This document shows, piece by piece, positions 22,554 to 26,782 of a DNA stretch of 26,782 nt. Each line of letters starts with the position of its first letter. The first letter of the stretch is position 1. The notes below the pieces were generated by a model. It was not told the origin of the DNA. It did not search any database and saw only the letters and a list, made by a program, of their open reading frames with translations. This DNA is from CAYJNO01 sp044432885 (GTDB taxonomy: Bacteria; Bacillota_I; Bacilli_A; Erysipelotrichales; Erysipelotrichaceae). The stretch spans positions 1-26,782 of the forward strand of contig JAWXUG010000007.1 in NCBI GenBank assembly GCA_044432885.1, in the 5' to 3' direction. Position numbers and translations under genes: made by a program.

Positions 22554-23324
22554 TTACTCCTCTTTTAATAAAATTTCTATGGCTTCATCTACTGTATCAA
22601 CTAAAATTTTCGCATGATTTTCTATTCCTTTGTGTTTCTTAATTCCAAATCCATTAAAATGTTCTAGCATCTCATAATCGTTTTCTGAATCTCCTATGCT
22701 ATACATATCTTCATTTTTTATTTGATAATAGCTTTGTATTTCTTTTAATGCCTCACATTTATTAGCTCCCTTTATCGTCAAATCAAAATACATACTACTT
22801 CCTGATATTTCAAAAATATCTGAAAAATTTTTTTCAATTATCTTTCTTGCATGAGCGGTATTTTCTTTATCAAAACCAACAATTTCAATCATTAATACAT
22901 CTTGATTATGATACCTTTTTTCCAATGTTTCTTGCAATAAAAAGGATCTTATGAACCACAAAATAAAACTAATTTTTCTATTTTGATGTGAAAAAGCCGT
23001 GTATCTTTTGTTTTCATCAAATGTTGAAAAATGTGCTACTTCATTTTTTAATAAACCATACACTTCATCTGTTAGTGTATTTGAAATAGTTTTTTTTATC
23101 GTATAATCATTGGTTTCAATCCATGCACCATTTGTCGCAATTAGCATATCTTTTTCAAATCGATATTTTTTGCATGCTGCATCTAATATTTGCTTGTTTC
23201 TTCCTGTTGCGATAATAAATTGGTTTTCTTTACGAAATCGGTTAATTGCTTGTCTATTTTTTTCTGTAAGTTTAAATTTTTGAAACAGGGTTCCATCAAA
23301 ATCACTCGCTAATATTTTCTTCAT
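22554..23324 (-). CDS. HAD superfamily hydrolase, Cof/YidA-type phosphatase
   Basis: 256 residues. MKKILASDFDGTLFQ holds the catalytic D8 and D10 of HAD motif I, IIATGRN is motif II, K189 region (IKGANKCEAL) is motif III and YSIGDSENDYEML is motif IV, with a C2-type cap between, as in the Cof subfamily of sugar-phosphate phosphatases. Substrates in this family are broad and not predictable from sequence. AAGGAAGAAG is the ribosome-binding site. Its start lies 23 bases inside the preceding membrane-anchored gene, so the two are probably coupled. Confidence 0.9.
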   Translation of the reverse strand: MKKILASDFDGTLFQKFKLTEKNRQAINRFRKENQFIIATGRNKQILDAACKKYRFEKDMLIATNGAWIETNDYTIKKTISNTLTDEVYGLLKNEVAHFSTFDENKRYTAFSHQNRKISFILWFIRSFLLQETLEKRYHNQDVLMIEIVGFDKENTAHARKIIEKNFSDIFEISGSSMYFDLTIKGANKCEALKEIQSYYQIKNEDMYSIGDSENDYEMLEHFNGFGIKKHKGIENHAKILVDTVDEAIEILLKEE

Positions 23325-24066
23325 TTTCTTCTTCCTTAATTAAAGAACTAATATTTACCAAATTAATCACTTTTTTCCCTAAGTTTGACGTTTTAAATAC
23401 TTCTATTTCTTCCATTACCAAGGAAAAATCTTCTTCCTCTCTTCTTATCAAAATGGATGCGTATAAACATGCCCCTGTTTTTTTATATAATCCAATCATT
23501 TGTTTAGCATAAATTGAATCATAATTTCCTTCTAATAAATTTTTGAATGCTTCTCCTTGTGTTTCTTCATTAAAATATACAGGACGATACCCTTCATATA
23601 ATTCAAAAAACATATGATCTTCTAATACTTCTCTTGTTTCCATAATCTTTTCATCTACTTTTTTTAATGTTTCGCTATCTTGTTGTGAATATAATGTTAG
23701 TGTAATTAAAAAATATAAATAGTAATAACTATCTTCATTTAGTGTAATTTTCTTTTGATCATATTCACCTTTTCCATTATAAATTAAAGAGGATATATTT
23801 ATTTCTTCTAATAATCTGTCATATTTCTGTTTTTGTTTATGTAAAATTGCTCCATATAATTCTATAATTTTTCCTTTGGTGATAAATTCTTCATCTTTTA
23901 AATTTTCATAATAGGCTTCCATTTTTTTTAAAAACAGTTCTTCTTCATCCAAACTTTCAATACAATCAATATATTTTTTATTCTTTTTGTTTCTTTTCTT
24001 CAGATTAATAATTAAATAAAGTAAATATGCAACTATCGCTAAACCTAAAATTGAAATAATATCCAT
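23302..24066 (-). CDS. Unrecognised membrane-anchored protein with acidic cytoplasmic region
   Basis: 254 residues, no family recognised. Residues 3-22 (IISILGLAIVAYLLYLIINL) form one hydrophobic helix followed by the basic stretch KKRNKKNKK, predicting an N-out/C-in single-pass anchor with about 230 residues inside. The remainder is helical and acidic, rich in Glu, Lys and Tyr (YYYLYFLITLTLYSQ; MEEIEVFKTS), with a tail EEENEENISE. It could be a helical-repeat or scaffold protein, but I assign no function. The stop of the PPC gene is directly adjacent upstream (0 bases), with GAGG before the ATG, and the HAD gene starts inside its 3' end. Such tight packing implies one transcript. Confidence 0.75.
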   Translation of the reverse strand: MDIISILGLAIVAYLLYLIINLKKRNKKNKKYIDCIESLDEEELFLKKMEAYYENLKDEEFITKGKIIELYGAILHKQKQKYDRLLEEINISSLIYNGKGEYDQKKITLNEDSYYYLYFLITLTLYSQQDSETLKKVDEKIMETREVLEDHMFFELYEGYRPVYFNEETQGEAFKNLLEGNYDSIYAKQMIGLYKKTGACLYASILIRREEEDFSLVMEEIEVFKTSNLGKKVINLVNISSLIKEEENEENISE

Positions 24067-24474
24067 TTATTTTTCCTCTTTCTTTTTTCTAATAACTAAT
24101 TCTTTATATCCTGTTGTTTTATCTTCTTCTCTTGTAAATACTTGATTTTCTAATTCTAAGATAATAATCTCTGCCGTGGTATTAATGAAACAACCCTCAC
24201 ATAGATGTCCTCCAATAGTATTTAAGCCTACATCACTCAAACTAATGTGTAGATGACTTCCATTTTTAGAAACTGTTCCCATCAATGAAACAATTTCGTA
24301 TTCTTTTTTTTCATGGTATTTACTATTACCATCAGCTTTTCTTATATGGATTTCATATAAACATCCAACTCCTGATAAAATACATCCTGCTTCTATTTGA
24401 TGTTTATTTGCATAGTTGTTAATTTCTTTGATTAAATCTTGTCCATAGGTTAATCTAATTGCATGTGTTTTCAT
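24067..24474 (-). CDS. PPC/DUF296 domain protein
   Basis: 135 residues, a single PPC (plants-and-prokaryotes-conserved, DUF296) domain. EAGCILSGVGCLYEIHIR and GSHLHISLSD...IGGHLCEGC are its core. H74, H76 and H90 reproduce the three-histidine cluster of the family. In plants the domain is fused to AT-hook DNA-binding motifs; the stand-alone prokaryotic protein trimerises and lacks a proven function. No AT-hook is visible here. GAGGAAAAAT precedes the ATG. It lies 38 bases after jag, with a TATAAT box and a small U-tailed hairpin in between, so it may open a new transcript. Confidence 0.88.
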   Translation of the reverse strand: MKTHAIRLTYGQDLIKEINNYANKHQIEAGCILSGVGCLYEIHIRKADGNSKYHEKKEYEIVSLMGTVSKNGSHLHISLSDVGLNTIGGHLCEGCFINTTAEIIILELENQVFTREEDKTTGYKELVIRKKKEEK

Positions 24475-24493
24475 ATTTTTTCCTCATACCTCT

Positions 24494-24518
24494 ATTATAG
24501 AAAAAAAGAATGTTATTC
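24494..24518 (-). promoter_or_regulatory. Weak jag terminator plus -10-like box before the PPC gene
   Basis: In the leftward strand GAATaacATTC (24508-24518), overlapping the jag stop, is followed by seven Ts (24501-24507), a minimal terminator-like hairpin. TATAAT follows at 24494-24499, without a convincing -35. This may be a transcript boundary; both elements are weak. Confidence 0.3.
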
Positions 24519-25142
24519 ACACTCTTTTTCTTCTTTTTCTTTAACATATTTAATAACTAAGTGACGATATCTTCCTTCACCAGAACTTTCTGTTTTAATA
24601 TTTGGCATATCTGTCAAATATTGGTGAATAACTTTTCTTTCATCATTTGGCATTGGATCAAGTGCTGCATCAATTTTAGTACGCTTTACATTTCTAGCTA
24701 CTCTTTGAGCAATTCTTTTTACCTTAGCATAACGATCTACTTTGTAATTATTAATATCTACCATTACAAATATTTTTGCTTTAAAATAACTATTTACTGC
24801 ACCTTTTAATACCGTATTTACAGCATGTAATGTTTGTCCAGCTTTACCAATAATAATGGCATTATTTTCAGCATCTAAAATAACTTTATATCCATTTGGT
24901 TCTTCAATAATTTCAATTGCTACTTCTTGGTTTAACTCCATAAAGAAATTTCCAAGATAATCAAAGATAAATTCTTTAACATCATGTGCTGTATATGCTT
25001 CTACAGTAACTGAATTTCCAAGTCCTAAAATACCTTTTTTTTCTTCAATTACATTATAAACAATATCTTTTATTTGACATTGTTTTTCGGATGCAATTTT
25101 TTCTAATACATCATCAATTGACTTTCCAGTGAATTTTTCCAT
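24513..25142 (-). CDS. jag: RNA-binding protein Jag (KhpB/EloR)
   Basis: 209 residues with the usual three-part layout. The Jag-N domain (MEKFTGKSIDDVLEKIASEK ... GILGLGNSVTVEAY) occupies the first ~50 residues. A KH-II domain has the GKAG loop in IIIGKAGQTLHAVN (about 112-125). The R3H domain has NDERKVIHQYL and ends ESSGEGRYRHLVI. It binds RNA and, in streptococci, links to cell elongation and division. RBS AGGAGG lies upstream. It follows yidC by about 11 bases, the standard rpmH-rnpA-yidC-jag order. Confidence 0.95.
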   Translation of the reverse strand: MEKFTGKSIDDVLEKIASEKQCQIKDIVYNVIEEKKGILGLGNSVTVEAYTAHDVKEFIFDYLGNFFMELNQEVAIEIIEEPNGYKVILDAENNAIIIGKAGQTLHAVNTVLKGAVNSYFKAKIFVMVDINNYKVDRYAKVKRIAQRVARNVKRTKIDAALDPMPNDERKVIHQYLTDMPNIKTESSGEGRYRHLVIKYVKEKEEKECE

Positions 25143-25153
25143 ATTTTTGCCTC

Positions 25154-26041
25154 CTAAGATTGTGCTTCTTTATGTTTGTTTGTAATGATATTTAATACAA
25201 TTGTTTTTATTACAATTACAAGTGAAGAAATAATCCAATAGATACTCATCGCTGCTGGCCATGCAATTGCCATAACTGCAATTACGATTAACATTGTGTA
25301 AACTGTACTTCCTCCTGCTTGTTTTGTTGGTACATATTTTTTATGAGCTTTTTCTGCTTCTTCTTTAGCTTTTCTATTTGCCAAGATTGTTGGCATCTTC
25401 ATTGATAAGAATTGACATCCTACCATCATAGCAAATAAAGCAATATAACCAAATTGTCCTGATGTTACTCCATCAAGTGGAGATATTTCTAAACTCATTC
25501 CTAAGAATGATCCTGTTGCTACGGCTTGTGATCTTTGTACTGCTTGATACATTGCGATTAATATTGGAAATTGAATGAATAATGATAAAATTGTTGCGAA
25601 AGGATTAACTCCATGTTTCTTATATAATGCATTAATTTCTTGCGCTTGTCTATTTTTTGATGCATCATCTGTTTTTCCTTCGTATTTTTTAGTAATACGA
25701 TTCATTTCTGGTTGAAGTTCTGTCATTTTTTGTTGTGCGATATTTGATTTAAATGTAAATAAAATGACTAATGTATTTACAAAAGCGGTAACTACTGCTA
25801 CAGCAACTGCAACACCAACACTTTCTGGAAATAATGGTGTTAAGTAATTTACAGCTTTAGCAATTGGATATACCAATAAAGCTGAGAAAAAACCTTCTCC
25901 ATCCAACATTGATTGGAATGTTGTATCTGTTGTTATTTGAATATATTTTCCTGTATCAGGATCTGTTGGTATTGAGCATCCTGATAATAAGAATAATGCT
26001 GCAATCCCCATTAATAATATAATTATTTTCTTTTTATTCAT
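25154..26041 (-). CDS. yidC: Membrane protein insertase YidC (lipoprotein-type)
   Basis: 295 residues. The N-terminus is a lipoprotein signal with lipobox LSGC at residues 19-22, typical of Gram-positive YidC/SpoIIIJ. The 60KD_IMP/YidC core follows: VAVAVVTAFVNTLVILFTFKSN, a cytoplasmic loop with EMNRITKKYEGK, FIQFPILIAMYQAVQ, and two further helices, with PTILANRKAKEEAEKAHKK near the C-terminus. It inserts membrane proteins, alone or with Sec. GGAGAAAAG is the ribosome-binding site. It is 22 bases after rnpA. Firmicutes usually carry a second YidC elsewhere; this one is in the canonical origin-proximal position. Confidence 0.96.
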   Translation of the reverse strand: MNKKKIIILLMGIAALFLLSGCSIPTDPDTGKYIQITTDTTFQSMLDGEGFFSALLVYPIAKAVNYLTPLFPESVGVAVAVAVVTAFVNTLVILFTFKSNIAQQKMTELQPEMNRITKKYEGKTDDASKNRQAQEINALYKKHGVNPFATILSLFIQFPILIAMYQAVQRSQAVATGSFLGMSLEISPLDGVTSGQFGYIALFAMMVGCQFLSMKMPTILANRKAKEEAEKAHKKYVPTKQAGGSTVYTMLIVIAVMAIAWPAAMSIYWIISSLVIVIKTIVLNIITNKHKEAQS

Positions 26042-26063
26042 TTCTTTTCTCCTTAACTGACTC

Positions 26064-26393
26064 TTATATTTTAACTGTTTTAATCAGTCTTTCCAAGTCT
26101 TTTTTGTTTACATCATAAGATTGCTCTTTAAATTTTGCCTTTGCGATGATAATTGCATCCATCTCCAGTTGATTAAAGTTAATTGTTTCTTGAATCATCA
26201 TTCTTAATTGTCTTTTTATTTTATTTCTAATCACTGCATTTCCCATCTTTTTACTCATCGAAATTCCTATACGAGCTTTTTCTTCATTTTTCTTATTATA
26301 ATATAAGACAAATGTTAAATTAGTTACAGTTCTTCTTTTTCTGATAATTTTTTGAAACTCTTCACTTTTCTTTATTCTATTTTCTTTTTTCAT
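26064..26393 (-). CDS. rnpA: Ribonuclease P protein component
   Basis: 109 residues. MKKENRIKKSEEFQKIIRK, ARIGISMSKKMGNAVIRNKIKR (RNR motif at residues 56-61) and LRMMIQE are the RnpA signatures. It binds the RNase P RNA and helps it cleave 5' leaders from pre-tRNA. Basic, as expected. It is separated from rpmH by 32 bases holding a hairpin (26404-26427) that spans the rpmH stop codon. Confidence 0.96.
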   Translation of the reverse strand: MKKENRIKKSEEFQKIIRKRRTVTNLTFVLYYNKKNEEKARIGISMSKKMGNAVIRNKIKRQLRMMIQETINFNQLEMDAIIIAKAKFKEQSYDVNKKDLERLIKTVKI

Positions 26394-26403
26394 TAAATAA
26401 TAA

Positions 26404-26427
26404 AAAAGTCACCTTACGGTAACTTTT
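26404..26427 (-). terminator. Hairpin with U-tract between rpmH and rnpA
   Basis: In the leftward transcript AAAAGTTACC pairs with GGTGACTTTT (10 bp, one G-U) around a GTAA loop, then runs into TTTTTTATTATTT. The left arm overlaps the rpmH stop codon. It looks like a partial terminator lowering rnpA relative to rpmH expression, or an RNA processing site. Confidence 0.7.
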
Positions 26428-26560
26428 ATGCCGACAATGTCTTTCTGCCTTTTGAACGACGTCTAGCTAGTACTTTTCTACCGCCAACTGTTTTCATTCT
26501 GGCTCTGAAACCGTGGACTTTTTGGTGTTTTCTTTTGCTCGGTTGATATGTTCTTTTCAT
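26426..26560 (-). CDS. rpmH: 50S ribosomal protein L34
   Basis: 44 residues, the standard length. The protein begins MKRTYQPSKRKHQKVHGFRA, continues RMKTVGGRKVLARRRSKGRK and ends TLSA, the classic bL34 sequence. Very basic. GGAGGTGG lies about 9 bases before the ATG at 26560. It is the first gene of the rpmH-rnpA-yidC-jag operon and has a near-consensus promoter. Its orientation away from base 26782 is the usual arrangement beside dnaA/oriC. Confidence 0.97.
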   Translation of the reverse strand: MKRTYQPSKRKHQKVHGFRARMKTVGGRKVLARRRSKGRKTLSA

Positions 26561-26607
26561 ATGAAAGCCACCTCCAGTTCTTTTAATATATAGAGCAATG
26601 CTTTGTA

Positions 26608-26636
26608 ATGATAAAACAAATCATAGTAAAAGTCAA
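26608..26636 (-). promoter_or_regulatory. Sigma-A promoter of the rpmH operon
   Basis: The leftward strand has TTGACT (26631-26636), exactly 17 bases, then TATCAT (26608-26613), with about 48 bases to the start codon. This is the best-matching housekeeping promoter in the right half of the window. Confidence 0.8.
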
Positions 26637-26782
26637 TATAATTAGAAAATTTATTGTTTAATACTTAATTTGCAAAGTAAGTGCAACCTTAGGATAGAGA
26701 TAACTTAGCGAATCAATTTTTCAAAGAGAGTAGCAGTAACTTAATGATTTATTTTATACTTTCATAAAAAACCATTTTAACT
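26637..26782. other. Gene-free A/T-rich sequence toward dnaA/oriC
   Basis: The last 146 bases hold no open frame of useful length and no match to the DnaA box (TTATNCACA or its complement) that I can find. By position it is the start of the rpmH-dnaA intergenic region, but origin elements are not demonstrated here. Confidence 0.35.

Noticed and set aside
26561..26782. Origin of replication (oriC) with DnaA boxes
   Set aside because: No TTATNCACA-like boxes or 13-mer repeats were visible; only position beside rpmH suggests an origin nearby.

Overview
The window is low-GC, leftward-coding DNA from the left flank of a Firmicutes (Bacillota) replication origin. It ends at rpmH, which faces away from where dnaA would lie beyond base 26782. 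Low GC, strong GGAGG-type ribosome-binding sites, a lipoprotein-type YidC, the tadA/ffs/dnaX/ebfC/recR neighbourhood, formate-tetrahydrofolate ligase and an anaerobic-sulfatase-maturase-like radical SAM enzyme suggest an anaerobic gut Firmicute. My best guess is Erysipelotrichia (Coprobacillaceae-like); this is inference from gene content, not a database match. All genes but one run leftward, so they are co-directional with the left replication fork.

Layout from the origin side (right to left): rpmH-rnpA-yidC-jag (ribosome, RNase P, membrane insertion, KH/R3H RNA-binding protein); a PPC/DUF296 gene, an unrecognised membrane-anchored protein and a HAD phosphatase; pth-mfd-rqcP; a UPF0303 gene ending in a strong hairpin terminator; a CstA-type transporter with its own promoter and terminator; a YwaF/TIGR02206 membrane protein overlapping tail-to-tail with the only rightward gene, a MATE exporter; then, divergent from the MATE gene, flavodoxin - radical SAM/SPASM maturase - YtcJ-like amidohydrolase, followed by a 5'-truncated DUF1016 nuclease remnant.

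Left of that is a small SRP RNA gene (about 73 nt) with a near-consensus promoter and a U-tract. It is followed by NUDIX-tadA and, behind an extended -10 promoter, dnaX-ebfC-recR-fhs. After a hairpin comes a second tight block: PUA/EVE-like protein - mnmG - ThyX-like flavoprotein - FlK-like thioesterase - elaA (cut by the window edge).

Most of the window is housekeeping. The points most worth a second look are: (1) a divergent ThyX-like protein translationally coupled to mnmG and close to fhs, a possible one-carbon-folate/flavin cluster; (2) an A7 slippery run in dnaX, in frame to give a gamma-length product of about 420 residues; (3) a sulfatase-maturase-like radical SAM gene with no sulfatase in view but overlapping a flavodoxin gene; (4) the decayed DUF1016 gene; and (5) repeated motifs in two promoter regions. 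I see no CRISPR array, tRNA, insertion sequence or intact defence island.
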